A stretch of DNA of 64,000 nucleotides from Bog-473 sp963788125 (GTDB taxonomy: Bacteria; Actinomycetota; Acidimicrobiia; Acidimicrobiales; RAAP-2), in NCBI GenBank assembly GCA_963788125.1, contig CAWBFN010000001.1, forward strand, positions 744,001 through 808,000, in the 5' to 3' direction. The first letter of the stretch is position 1, and every line of letters starts with the position of its first letter. Both the position numbers and the translations under genes were made by a program. Under the pieces are notes generated by a model, which was not told the origin of the DNA, ran no database searches, and saw nothing but the letters and a program-made list of their open reading frames with translations. Of this stretch, positions 35,183-45,572 are shown piece after piece.

Positions 35183-36844
35183 TCATCTAGCGAACGACGC
35201 TGCTCCGCCTCCCCCAAAGCGAACCGTGCCTCCGAGTCCTCCACCGAAGCCGCCGCCGAAACCGCCGACGGTGGTCGTGTTGGACGAAGGCACCGCTTCG
35301 GAGTAGTCGGCCAGCACCACGCTGTCACCCTCGGTCAACCCGGAGGTCACCTGGGTGTAGGTGTAGCCGACGACGCCCACCGTGACGAACTTCTCAGTCA
35401 GCTGCCCGGCCGAGAGCATGAGCACATAGCTCCGTGTGCCGTCGGGGATGACCGCAGACGTCGGCACGGCGAGGACGTCGTTGACCTGATCGGTGACGAT
35501 GGAGATGTTGGCCGTCGAGCCCGCAAACAGTCCGGTGTCCGAGGCCGGGAGGGCAACGACGACAGGGTAGGTGTACTCGTCGTCGCTCGATTGGACCGGT
35601 CCGACCTGGGTCACGGTCCCCGTAATGGTGGTGTCCAGCCCGTCGACCTGCACATCGGCGCTGTCGCCGACCTTGACCGAGGTGACCTGGGTACTGGTCA
35701 GCGTGGCCGTTGCCTCGTACAACTTGGTCCCGATGATCTCGATGGTGTCGGTGGTCGAATCGGCGCTCACCGTAGCGCCCTCGGTAATGCCGACCGAGAC
35801 GACGGTGCCGGCGATGGGGCTGGTGAGCTGGGCATCGTCCAGCGACTGTTCGGCATTGACGAGGTTGGCCTGCGCGGTGTCGATGGCGGATTCGGCGGAG
35901 GCGATGGATGCGGCGCTATCGGAGGGCGACGAGGACCCGGTGCCACCCGAACCGCTGAACGACGAGGCATTGTCCGCCCCGGTCGAGGAGCTGGTGGAGG
36001 AGGAGGATGTCGATCCCTTGCCCGACGTGCCCGACGTACCCGAGGTGCCCGACGTGCCCGACGACGCCTCTTCGGCGGTGAGCGCCTTGGACAAGGTGTT
36101 TTCCTGGGTGGCCACGACCTGCTGGTCGGTGGCCACTGCGTCCTGCTCGGTCGAGACCTGATCGAGTGCGACGGTACAAGCGCTTCCGCCGCTGGTCGTG
36201 GGGGAGGTGGTGGTGGGAGTGCTGGTGGGCGTCGTGGTGGATGTCAACCCACAGGTGGCTTCCGCTTCAGTGAGGTCCGCCCCTTCCTGTTGCTGATCCT
36301 TGGACGCCTGCGCCTGGTCGGCGACGAGGGTGGCCTGGTCCTTGCTGATCGAGCTGGTGCCGCCCGCACCCGCGCCGCCCGAGCCACCCGCGCCGCCCGA
36401 CGAAGAGGGCGAGGAGGGCGAGGAGCTGGGGGTGGTGGTGGTCGTGGTGGTGGTAGTAGCCGCGCTCGTCGTCTGGCTGTCCTCGTCCTCGGTGAGCTGC
36501 GCCTCGTCGGAGGCCAACGACGACTGGGCCGAAGACACGGCTTCGCTCAGTGAGGTCGTGTCGAGGGTGCCGAGTGCCTGGCCGGCGGACACCGTCTCTC
36601 CGACCGTCGCCGTGACGGTTGCCACCTGACCAGCTACTTGGAACGCCACCGTGGCGGCGTCGGCGGGCTCTATGGTCCCGACCACGTCCTGACTCACCCC
36701 GATGGAAGCGCGCACGACCTTGGTCGTTCGGTAGCCCGAGTTGCCAGAACTGCTGACCGCCCACGCCGTGGCGCCGCCGATCACCAGGACCGCGACGATA
36801 ACGATCGCGCCGATGATCCAAGGGCGCCGGGCGCGGTCACGCAC
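35183..36844 (-). CDS. HlyD/MacA-like adaptor protein with Ser/Thr-rich insertions
   Basis: About 553 residues. A short basic N-terminus and one membrane helix (RPWIIGAIVIVAVLVIGGAT) anchor a periplasmic-adaptor-type protein outside the membrane. The lipoyl-like halves are seen in AFQVAGQVATVTATVGETVS and DDAQLTSPIAGTVVSVGITE, with a long hairpin region between. That region carries unusual low-complexity blocks of Thr, Ser and Gly, plus two Cys. The beta-barrel and end (SGLTEGDSVVLADYSEA) follow, then a Gly/Phe-rich tail. Start GTG 36844 overlaps the previous gene by 8 bp; GTG 36868 is an alternative. Last gene of the exporter operon. Confidence 0.82.
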   Translation of the reverse strand: MRDRARRPWIIGAIVIVAVLVIGGATAWAVSSSGNSGYRTTKVVRASIGVSQDVVGTIEPADAATVAFQVAGQVATVTATVGETVSAGQALGTLDTTSLSEAVSSAQSSLASDEAQLTEDEDSQTTSAATTTTTTTTTPSSSPSSPSSSGGAGGSGGAGAGGTSSISKDQATLVADQAQASKDQQQEGADLTEAEATCGLTSTTTPTSTPTTTSPTTSGGSACTVALDQVSTEQDAVATDQQVVATQENTLSKALTAEEASSGTSGTSGTSGTSGKGSTSSSSTSSSTGADNASSFSGSGGTGSSSPSDSAASIASAESAIDTAQANLVNAEQSLDDAQLTSPIAGTVVSVGITEGATVSADSTTDTIEIIGTKLYEATATLTSTQVTSVKVGDSADVQVDGLDTTITGTVTQVGPVQSSDDEYTYPVVVALPASDTGLFAGSTANISIVTDQVNDVLAVPTSAVIPDGTRSYVLMLSAGQLTEKFVTVGVVGYTYTQVTSGLTEGDSVVLADYSEAVPSSNTTTVGGFGGGFGGGLGGTVRFGGGGAASFAR

Positions 36845-37718
36845 TGGAGCCGCCGCCGCCGAATCCACCGCCGCCGAATCCGGTCGAGCAGGTCTGTCCG
36901 CCGGTCGATGTGATGCGCACGGTTGTGGCCGTCACGGCTCCGGTGCTGCTCGCCGTGCCGAAGGCGCTCACACAGTCACCGACAGAGAGTGCGGTCGCCG
37001 TGGTGGACTGGGTTTCGGACAACGTGGTGGTCGATGAGGTCGTGACCTTGAGCTTCTGCGTCTTGACCGTGGGCTTCTTGGTGGACTTCGACTTGCTCGT
37101 CGATGGGCGGGTGAACTGGCTCAGCACGGTTCCCGACAGCGAAACGGTGGAGCCCTTGACCGCCGTGACCTTGCCGGTGGCGATGGCGAAGTTAGCGGCA
37201 CCGGGGAATCGGCGAGCCCCAGAGCTCCCGCTCGGGGGAGTGAACCCCGAGCCCGAACCCGATCGCCGGAAGCCCCCGCCGAATCCGCCCGCGCCCGCTC
37301 CCGCTCCCGCTCCCGCTCCCGCACCGGCACCGCCGAAGCCCGACGCGCACGAACCGGACGATGAGGGCTGGCTGATCGTGATGGACCGGGCGGCAATGGT
37401 CGTCTTGGACTTCTTGGAAGGCGTACCCGTCACCATGAGGCAGTCCCCAGTTGCTACGGCGCTCAGGGTCTTGGTAGCCGTCTGGCTGAATGTTGTGGAC
37501 GTGGTCCAGGTGACCGAGGTCTGTCCCTCGCTGGCGCTCTGCACCTCCATGGTCGTCCCGGAGATCGATGCCACGCTGCCGCTGGCTCCCGATCTGGTCG
37601 GCGTCGCCGCACCTGCTCCCGCGGACATCCCCAGAACGACTGACGCGCTGAGGGCGACCATCGCCGCCGGGGCCATCCAGGTCCCGAGTCCGCGGCTGCT
37701 CCGTGGTGAGCTTTTCAT
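36837..37718 (-). CDS. Secreted protein with two DUF5666-like domains
   Basis: A 293-residue exported protein. Signal peptide at residues 1-37 (MKSSPRSSRGLG, then a hydrophobic core ending GAGAATP). Two similar small beta domains, starting SGSVASISGTTMEVQS and ATGKVTAVKGSTVSLSGTV, match the DUF5666 pattern; each has a late Gly-Asp-Cys segment (TGDCLMV, VGDCVSA). They are separated by a Gly/Ala repeat and basic linker. The C-terminus is Gly-rich. It lies between the exporter permease and the second adaptor, so it may be a partner or cargo. Confidence 0.75.
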   Translation of the reverse strand: MKSSPRSSRGLGTWMAPAAMVALSASVVLGMSAGAGAATPTRSGASGSVASISGTTMEVQSASEGQTSVTWTTSTTFSQTATKTLSAVATGDCLMVTGTPSKKSKTTIAARSITISQPSSSGSCASGFGGAGAGAGAGAGAGAGGFGGGFRRSGSGSGFTPPSGSSGARRFPGAANFAIATGKVTAVKGSTVSLSGTVLSQFTRPSTSKSKSTKKPTVKTQKLKVTTSSTTTLSETQSTTATALSVGDCVSAFGTASSTGAVTATTVRITSTGGQTCSTGFGGGGFGGGGSSA

Positions 37719-37771
37719 AGTTGCCGTTGTCTCCCTTGTTTTCTTTCTTGGTGTCCGTGCCCCTTAGCCAC

Positions 37772-39731
<1,960 letters not shown>

Positions 39732-39735
<4 letters not shown>

Positions 39736-41099
39736 CCGCCGGCCCCGCTGAAGCCCCCACCTCCGCTGAAGCCCCCACCTCCGCTGAAGCCCCCACCCCC
39801 GGTGAAGCCCCCGCCTCCGGTGCCGCCGGTCCGGGTGAAGCCGCCGCCACCGAAGCGGCCCAAGCCGGTGCCAGTACCGCCGGGCACTCCGGTGAACTTC
39901 ACGACTCGCTCCACGATGCTCTCACCGGCGGAGACACCACTCGTGATCTGCGTCTCGCCATCCGCTGCCTGGCCCACGGTCACGTCCTGGGTGACGTGCG
40001 CCCCGTTTTTCACCAAGGTGACGGTGGCCTGCCCGCCCGTGCCGTAGCTGATGGCGGCCGTGGGGACCTCCACCACGTTGTTCAGCTGCTTCACGATGAT
40101 CGCCACGTCGGCCGTCGAGCCCGCGTAGAGGCCGGTCGGATCCCCGGTCACATCGATGACCACCGGGAATGTCGCAACGTCGGAGCTCTCGGTGGCGATC
40201 AGTCCGATGGAGGCCACCGTCCCGTAGTCCACGGTGGTCGCACCGGTCGGCGTCACGGTCGCCTGGTCACCCTCGGCGATCTCGCCGATGTCGGTGTCGT
40301 TGACGGTGGTGTTGACGATGTAAGAGTTGGTCCCGATCACGACCACTTGGCCCGTGCTCGAGGACGAGCTCGTGCTGCTGCTGGCGGCGGCCGCCGATGA
40401 GTTGAACCCCGAGGATCCACTGCTGCCCGTCCCGGTGACCGACTGGCCGACGGTGAGGTCGACGGACGCCACGGTGCCAGAGATGGTGGAGGTCAGCGAC
40501 GCATCGGCCAGATTCGTCTGCGCCGTGGTGAGCGAGGACTCGGCCGACGTGACCGACGCCTCGTCCGAATCGATCTCCGTGGTCGATCCCTTGGCCGCCT
40601 CGTCGCTCGACAAGCGTGCTTGCGCGGCGTCGAGGTTCGCCTGGGCCGCCTCCACATCGGCCTTCAGTGCCGTGGTGCCCAGCGTCGCCACCACCTGGCC
40701 CGCGGTGACGGTCTGGCCGGCCTTGACGTCGACCGCGGTGACCGTTCCCGAGACACCGAAATTGAGCTCTGCCTCCGACCCGGGCTCGAGCGTCCCCGAG
40801 GTCGCCACCGTCTGCTTGATCGTGCCGGTGGTCACCTTCACGACCTCGGAGGACACCACCAAACCGGTGGCGGGCGATCCCCCGGTGAGGCCGAGCGTCA
40901 AACCGGTGGCCAATCCGGCCACCAGGATGACCACGACACCGACTACCAGCAACCGCTTCTTCCGGCGGCGGCCGTCGGGGGCACCGCCATCGCCCTCCAA
41001 CTCGAGTGGTACCTCCTGGGTGGTGTCGAACGGAGTGCTCGAGATCGCTTCGCCTTCACCCGGGTTCGCCATCTCACCAGTAGAGAGCTTCCATGTCAT
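39732..41099 (-). CDS. HlyD/MacA-like adaptor protein with Gly-rich repeat tail
   Basis: A 455-residue adaptor. A cytoplasmic N-terminus of about 47 residues leads to one membrane helix (LLVVGVVVILVAGLATGLTL). Outside are lipoyl-type halves (FGVSGTVTAVDVKAGQTV and LTSTISGTVASVDLTVGQSV) linked by a short coiled-coil hairpin, a beta-barrel (YIVNTTVNDTDIGEIAEGDQ), and a membrane-proximal domain. The C-terminus is a repeat of GGGGFSG units encoded by an 18-bp tandem repeat. First gene of the exporter operon. ATG 41099 is used; ATG 41072 is possible. Confidence 0.85.
39745..39816. repeat. 18-bp tandem repeat in the adaptor C-terminus
   Basis: Four direct units of CCGCTGAAGCCCCCACCT, the last two slightly diverged, encode the Gly-rich end of the adaptor. 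Such repeats are prone to length change. Confidence 0.8.
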
Positions 41100-41509
41100 A
41101 GCCAGCCGTAGCCTGGCTGTGAGCCCGCTTGGAAAACTGAAGATCTACCTAAGAAACTCCTGCTCAGCCCGTTGTCCGCCTCGAAACTAGAGGAATCCCA
41201 GAAAACCCACAGCTGACTCAAGACACCTTCCTAGGTCCCTCTGGCACACTGACACTGATCTCATCGCCAAGACTCACAGAGCTCCCGTCCGACCCCCCAG
41301 ACTCTCCAGGGGCGGACAGCAATATCGCCGTCTCCCCTCGACGGCACGAGGCCCCCGGTCGTCCGGGTTGCCGCCAACCCGCGCCGGCTGGGAGCGCCTC
41401 CGGTCGCAGTCTGTCTCGTCTGTCTCCCGCCGGGGGAGGGGCGGCCCCCTTGCTGAAGCGATTGTTCCCTCGTTCGCCGATCGAATGTGGCGAGCCGACG
41501 TCTCGATCT

Positions 41510-41537
41510 CCGGTGTCCGGTGTCCGGTGTCCGGTGT
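41510..41537. repeat. Tandem heptamer repeat
   Basis: Four perfect copies of CCGGTGT in non-coding DNA. No function is evident. Confidence 0.8.
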
Positions 41538-41618
41538 CCACCGACAAATCCCTGCCTTGGGCTGGGCCCAGAGCGGCCTGCGGGGCCCCTACTGCCCCCC
41601 ACTCCCCCAAACCGCCGA

Positions 41619-41633
41619 TAATAATCATTATGT
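41619..41633. promoter_or_regulatory. AT-rich palindrome resembling a Fur-family box
   Basis: TAATAAT-C-ATTATGT has a perfect 5-1-5 core (ATAAT-C-ATTAT) and resembles the 7-1-7 Fur-box pattern TGATAAT-N-ATTATCA, matching 11 of 14 arm positions. It stands out in a region of very high GC. It lies about 60 bp upstream of the SDR promoter. Confidence 0.3.
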
Positions 41634-41692
41634 TAAGTCAGACAGGGAAATCCGGGAGGGGGTCTCCCAAGCGATCCCGGATCGGCCTCCCC

Positions 41693-41698
41693 TACGAT
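41693..41698 (+). promoter_or_regulatory. Predicted -10 hexamer of the SDR gene (leaderless type)
   Basis: TACGAT ends 7 nt before GTG 41706. Confidence 0.4.
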
Positions 41699-41705
41699 CG
41701 GGGCG

Positions 41706-42449
41706 GTGGACATGAACGGGAAGGTCGCGCTGATCACCGGCGCCAGCAACGGCATCGGTGAGGGAGTCGCACGCCATCTGGCCGGCCAGGGAGCCCGCGT
41801 CGTGCTGGCCGATATCGACGACGGCCACGGCGCCGAGCTGGCCCGCGAGCTCGGCGGTCGCTTCCTGCACACCGACGTGAGCCTGCCCGGCGACAGCACC
41901 GGGGCGGTGGCCGCGGTGATGGCTGAGTTCGGGGGCCTCCATCTGGCCCATCTCAACGCCGGGGTGTCGTCGTGGTGCAGCATGGGGGACGACTTCGATC
42001 CGGAGGCCTACCGCCGGGCCATGGCGGTCAACCTCGATGGCGTCGTCTACGGCATCGCCGCCGCCCGGCCGGCCATCATCGCCTCGGGAGGCGGCGTCAT
42101 CGTGGCGACGGCCAGCATGGCCGGTCTGGTGCCGGCCCCCTTCGATCCGATCTACGCCGCCAACAAGCACGGCGTCGTGGGGCTGGTGCGCTCGCTGGGC
42201 GAGGCCTTCGCCGCCGAGGGGATCAGGATCAATGCCCTCTGCCCGTCGTTCGCCCGCACGGCCATCATCAAGGGCTCGGAGGAGACCTTGGCAGAGATGG
42301 GGTTCCCCATCCTCGAGGTCAGCGAGGTCGTGGCCGCCTTCCAGCGCCTGCTCGATGCCGAGACCAGCGGGGAGTGCTGGTACGTCATCGCCGGACGGGA
42401 GAGCGAGCCCTTCCGCTTCCGACACGCACCTGGCCCCCGACCCCGGTAA
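41706..42449 (+). CDS. Short-chain dehydrogenase/reductase
   Basis: A 247-residue NAD(P)-dependent oxidoreductase. Cofactor loop TGASNGIG near residue 12, an Asp after the second strand (LADIDD) that favours NAD, HLNAGVSS in place of the usual NAG motif, the catalytic Ser region ATASMAGL and the catalytic pair YAANK. The C-terminus is short. The substrate is unknown. Start GTG 41706 (ATG 41712 possible). The fluoride riboswitch begins 17 bp after its stop. Confidence 0.87.
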   Translation: MDMNGKVALITGASNGIGEGVARHLAGQGARVVLADIDDGHGAELARELGGRFLHTDVSLPGDSTGAVAAVMAEFGGLHLAHLNAGVSSWCSMGDDFDPEAYRRAMAVNLDGVVYGIAAARPAIIASGGGVIVATASMAGLVPAPFDPIYAANKHGVVGLVRSLGEAFAAEGIRINALCPSFARTAIIKGSEETLAEMGFPILEVSEVVAAFQRLLDAETSGECWYVIAGRESEPFRFRHAPGPRPR

Positions 42450-42466
42450 TCTGGACGAAGCAGTCC

Positions 42467-42530
42467 GGCGATGGGTCCCGCCGGGGAGCTGGTGCTCCGA
42501 ACCGCCGTTCTCGGCTGATGGCTCCTGACC
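42467..42530 (+). promoter_or_regulatory. Fluoride riboswitch (crcB motif)
   Basis: The RNA matches the class in order. P1 is GGCG 42467-42470 with CGCC 42479-42482, closing the loop AUGGGUCC. An extra helix is GGAGC 42485-42489 with GCUCC 42494-42498. Then comes GAACC, and P3 is GCCG 42504-42507 with CGGC 42512-42515. The conserved UGAUGGCUCCUGACC ends it. GGCUCC can pair with the P1 loop (with one mismatch) to form the pseudoknot. It sits directly upstream of two crcB fluoride-channel genes, whose first gene has a CAGGAGG ribosome site at 42544-42550. In this class fluoride binding turns the genes on. Confidence 0.88.
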
Positions 42531-42553
42531 GAGAGCACCGCGGCAGGAGGACG

Positions 42554-42988
42554 ATGGCCCAGGCACCACACCAGCCACACGCACCGTTTCACCCGACGCC
42601 GCGCCCGCCCGGCACCCCCTACGCCGTGGCCCTCGGCGGTGGCCTCGGCACGCTGGCCCGCTACGCGCTGGACCGCGCCGTCCCGACCGCCGCCGGCCAC
42701 TTCCCCACCGCCACGCTGGTCGTCAACCTCAGCGGCTCCCTGCTCATCGGCCTGCTGTTGCCCCTCGCACTGGCCCAGGCCACCCGCCGTCCGCTTCTCC
42801 GCCCCTTTCTCATCACCGGCGTTCTCGGCGGCTGGACCACCTTCTCCGCCCTGACCACCGACGCCGCCCAACTGCTCAAGTCCGGCCACGTGGCCCTGGC
42901 CCTCGGCGATCTCGGCGTCACCGTGGTCGGCGGCCTCCTGCTCGTGGCCGCCGGCTTCACCCTCAGCCCGGCGCACGAGCGGCGATGA
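42554..42988 (+). CDS. crcB: Fluoride ion channel CrcB/Fluc, first subunit
   Basis: A 144-residue four-helix membrane protein that exports fluoride. Family motifs are GGGLGTLARYALD, VVNLSGSLLIGLLL and the pore motif GVLGGWTTFSAL. A Pro-rich N-terminus of about 20 residues precedes helix 1. ATG 42554 has a strong CAGGAGG site 4 nt upstream and follows the riboswitch. It overlaps the second crcB gene by 4 bp; paired subunits of this kind form antiparallel heterodimers. Confidence 0.93.
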   Translation: MAQAPHQPHAPFHPTPRPPGTPYAVALGGGLGTLARYALDRAVPTAAGHFPTATLVVNLSGSLLIGLLLPLALAQATRRPLLRPFLITGVLGGWTTFSALTTDAAQLLKSGHVALALGDLGVTVVGGLLLVAAGFTLSPAHERR

Positions 42989-43362
42989 CCGTCGCCCTCG
43001 GGTTGGCCGTGCTCGTCGCCGGGGCCTTCGGCGCCCTGGCCCGCCAGCTGTTGAACGACGCCATCGCCCATCGCGTGAGGGCGGACTTCCCCTTCGGCAT
43101 CTTGACCATCAACCTGCTCGGGTCGTTCGCGCTGGGCCTGCTGACCGGCATGGCCGCCTACCACGGGCTGTCGGCCGATGCGCTCGTCATCACCGGCGCA
43201 GGGATCTGCGGAGGGTTCACGACCTGGTCCACCTCCATCTGGGAGACACTCCAGCTGCTGCGCCTGCGCCTCTTCACCCAGGCCGTGCTGCAGAGCGTGG
43301 GCGGGCTGACCCTGGGCGTCGCCCTGGCGGCCGCCGGCCTAGGGCTGGCCGCGGTCGTCTGA
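42985..43362 (+). CDS. crcB: Fluoride ion channel CrcB/Fluc, second subunit
   Basis: A 125-residue paralogue of the preceding protein with four membrane helices. It has GAFGALARQLLND, TINLLGSFALGLL and the pore motif GGFTTWSTS, with Trp in place of the usual first-loop Phe. Translation is coupled through ATGA. Its 3' end overlaps the convergent DUF427 gene by 24 bp. Confidence 0.93.
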   Translation: MTVALGLAVLVAGAFGALARQLLNDAIAHRVRADFPFGILTINLLGSFALGLLTGMAAYHGLSADALVITGAGICGGFTTWSTSIWETLQLLRLRLFTQAVLQSVGGLTLGVALAAAGLGLAAVV

Positions 43363-44076
43363 CGAACCGTCGACGGTGATGTCCACCTTCTCGTTGTAGA
43401 AGCAGATCAACCCGGCGATGGGCTCCAACTGACGGGTCGGGAACCCGTAGGACCACGCCAGATCCTCATGCACCGTCTCGCCGATCTTCACCGACCAGTA
43501 GGCGCTCGTCGTGCCCTTGTAGGGGCAGGAGGTGACCGTCGGGGTCGCCACCAGGTGGGTGAAGTCCACCTCGGTCCGGTTGAGGTAGTAACGGGTGGGC
43601 AGACCCGTCTCGAACACCATGACCGGCGACGAGGAGTCGGCCAGCGCCACCCCCTCGAGCTCGACCCGCACCCGACGCGTGGACCGCAGGGCGTCGACCC
43701 GGACATAGGGGCTCCGGGGATGCACGTAGACCTCCTCGTCCTCCTCGAACCAGCTGTCCAGCGCGGCCCACTCGAAGCGGGCGGTGCCGCTCAGGCCCTC
43801 GACCACCGAGTCGGTGTAGACACGCACCGCGCCGGGGCGCACCACGTCGCCGACCGCCAGCGAGTGGAGCTGGGTGTGCCCGCGGCGGACGCGCTGGGCG
43901 TGGTGGTCGTCCACCAGCAGGTCGTGGTCGACATCGCCCAGGGGGATGTAGAACTGCGGATAGTTGGGCGACTCCCACACGTAGAGCGCCCTGGTGGTGT
44001 CGAGAACGACCCGGCCGGCCAGCGTGGCCCGGATGCGCCGGGGCACCGGCTCGACGTGATCCCGCGGGACGATCAC
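43339..44076 (-). CDS. DUF427-domain protein
   Basis: A 245-residue cytoplasmic protein of the DUF427 family. Two similar repeats are visible: the first with VLDTTRALYVWESPNYPQFY, the second with VFETGLPTRYYLNRTEVDF followed by CPYKGTTSAYWSVKIG, the most typical DUF427 motif. The protein ends in an acidic tail. Function is unknown. Its ATG overlaps the gcvPB stop, so it is the last gene of the gcv operon. Confidence 0.85.
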   Translation of the reverse strand: MIVPRDHVEPVPRRIRATLAGRVVLDTTRALYVWESPNYPQFYIPLGDVDHDLLVDDHHAQRVRRGHTQLHSLAVGDVVRPGAVRVYTDSVVEGLSGTARFEWAALDSWFEEDEEVYVHPRSPYVRVDALRSTRRVRVELEGVALADSSSPVMVFETGLPTRYYLNRTEVDFTHLVATPTVTSCPYKGTTSAYWSVKIGETVHEDLAWSYGFPTRQLEPIAGLICFYNEKVDITVDGSSDDRGQP

Positions 44077-45572
44077 GGGGTGCGGGCGTCGAACGTCGGC
44101 ACCAGCGTGCGGGCCGCCCGGGCTTCGTCCACCCGGCGTACCGGGGTGCTGCGCGGGGCTTCACCCAGCGGCTCCCCCGCCGCCGCCTCGGCGGCGATCT
44201 GCTCGAGCGCCTCGGCCAGGGCCTCCAGCGTCTGGAGGCTCTCGGTCTCGGTGGGCTCGACCATGAGCGCCTCCTCGACGATGAGGGGAAAGTAGACCGT
44301 GGGAGCGTGGAACCCGAGCTCCAAGAGCCGCTTCCCCACATCGAGCGCCTTGGTGCCGTACCGCTTGCGCAGGGTCGCCGCCGAGAACACCACCTCGTGC
44401 ATGCAGGGCCGGTCGAAGGGGACGTCGTAGGCGCCCGAGAGGCGTCGCCTGATCCAGTTGGCGTTGAGGACGGCCCGCTCGGCCACCCGCCGCAGGCCGT
44501 CCCCCCCGTGCACCTCCATGTAGGCCAGGGCCCGGGCCAGCACGAGGGCGTTGCCGTGCCAGCCGTGCACCCGACCGATGGAGCGCGGCGGGGTCATGGT
44601 GCCGTAGCGGTTCTCCAGACGCACCGGGCGCGGGCCGGGCAGGAACTCGACCAGCCGGGGCGAGACGGCGACCGGTCCGGCCCCCGGTCCCCCACCCCCG
44701 TGGGGCGTGGCGAAGGTCTTGTGCAGGTTCATGTGCACGATGTCGAAACCCATGTCGCCCGGGCGCACCACGCCGAGAATGGCGTTGAGGTTGGCGCCGT
44801 CGTAGTAGAGCAGGCCGCCCACCTCGTGGACGGCACCGGCGATGGCCTCGATGTCCTCCTCGAACAGTCCCAACGTGTTCGGGTTGGTCAACATGATCCC
44901 GGCCACATCGGTGTCGAGGACCGAGCGCAACGCCGCCAGGTCGACGCAGCCACGGTCGTCGCTGGGCACGGTGACCGTCTCGTAGCCGCCCAGGGTGACC
45001 GACGCCGGATTGGTGCCGTGGGCCGAGTCCGGGATGATCACGCGATGGCGGGACTCCCCCCGGGAGCGGTGGTACGCCCGCATCAAGAGCAGCCCGGTGA
45101 GCTCCCCCGCCGCGCCGGCCGCCGGCTGCAACGTGGCCGCCGCCATGCCGGTCACCTCGCACAGTGCCTCTTCGAGCTCGACGAAGATCTGCAGCCAGCC
45201 CTGGACGAGCGACGCCGGTGCCCCCGGGTGCACCATGGCCAGGCCCGGCAGCGCCGCCACCGTGTCGCACATCTTGGGGTTGTACTTCATGGTGCACGAG
45301 CCCAGCGGGTAGGCACCGAGATCGACGGAGAACTGCCGGTGGCTCAAGCGGGTGAAGTGCGCCACCAGGTCCCGCTCGGACACCTCGGCCAGGGGAACCG
45401 GCTCCGGGCGGAGGTGGGCCGCCGGGACCAGCTCCTCGGCGTCCCACTCGGGCATCCCGGTCGTCCGCAGCTGCCAGCTGCGCCGGCCCGGCTCGGACAG
45501 CTCGAACAGGGTCGGCTCGGCCTCGTGGCCCATGATCGGCGCGCTGGTGGCCCTCCCACCGGCCGCGCTCAC
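44073..45572 (-). CDS. gcvPB: Glycine dehydrogenase (decarboxylating) subunit 2
   Basis: A 499-residue half of the split P-protein, the PLP enzyme that decarboxylates glycine and loads the aminomethyl group on GcvH. LGSCTMKYNPK and the PLP-lysine motif NLHKTFATPHGGGGPGAGP are intact, as is the DSAHGTNPASV stretch. Works as a heterotetramer with GcvPA, encoded just upstream with a 4-bp overlap. Length is normal. Confidence 0.96.
   Translation of the reverse strand: MSAAGGRATSAPIMGHEAEPTLFELSEPGRRSWQLRTTGMPEWDAEELVPAAHLRPEPVPLAEVSERDLVAHFTRLSHRQFSVDLGAYPLGSCTMKYNPKMCDTVAALPGLAMVHPGAPASLVQGWLQIFVELEEALCEVTGMAAATLQPAAGAAGELTGLLLMRAYHRSRGESRHRVIIPDSAHGTNPASVTLGGYETVTVPSDDRGCVDLAALRSVLDTDVAGIMLTNPNTLGLFEEDIEAIAGAVHEVGGLLYYDGANLNAILGVVRPGDMGFDIVHMNLHKTFATPHGGGGPGAGPVAVSPRLVEFLPGPRPVRLENRYGTMTPPRSIGRVHGWHGNALVLARALAYMEVHGGDGLRRVAERAVLNANWIRRRLSGAYDVPFDRPCMHEVVFSAATLRKRYGTKALDVGKRLLELGFHAPTVYFPLIVEEALMVEPTETESLQTLEALAEALEQIAAEAAAGEPLGEAPRSTPVRRVDEARAARTLVPTFDARTP

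Larger units (their letters stand above)
41100..41705. other. Intergenic region between the exporter operon and the SDR gene
   Basis: 606 bp with no convincing gene; open frames here have atypical composition and no family features. It holds a short inverted repeat just upstream of the exporter start (AGCCAG and CTGGCT, 41100-41118), a four-copy heptamer repeat at 41510-41537, an AT-rich palindrome at 41619-41633 and a -10 hexamer before the SDR gene. Confidence 0.6.

Noticed and set aside
41218..41628. 136-residue minus-strand frame in the intergenic region
   Set aside because: No ribosome site, atypical composition, no recognisable features; it also runs through the heptamer repeat.
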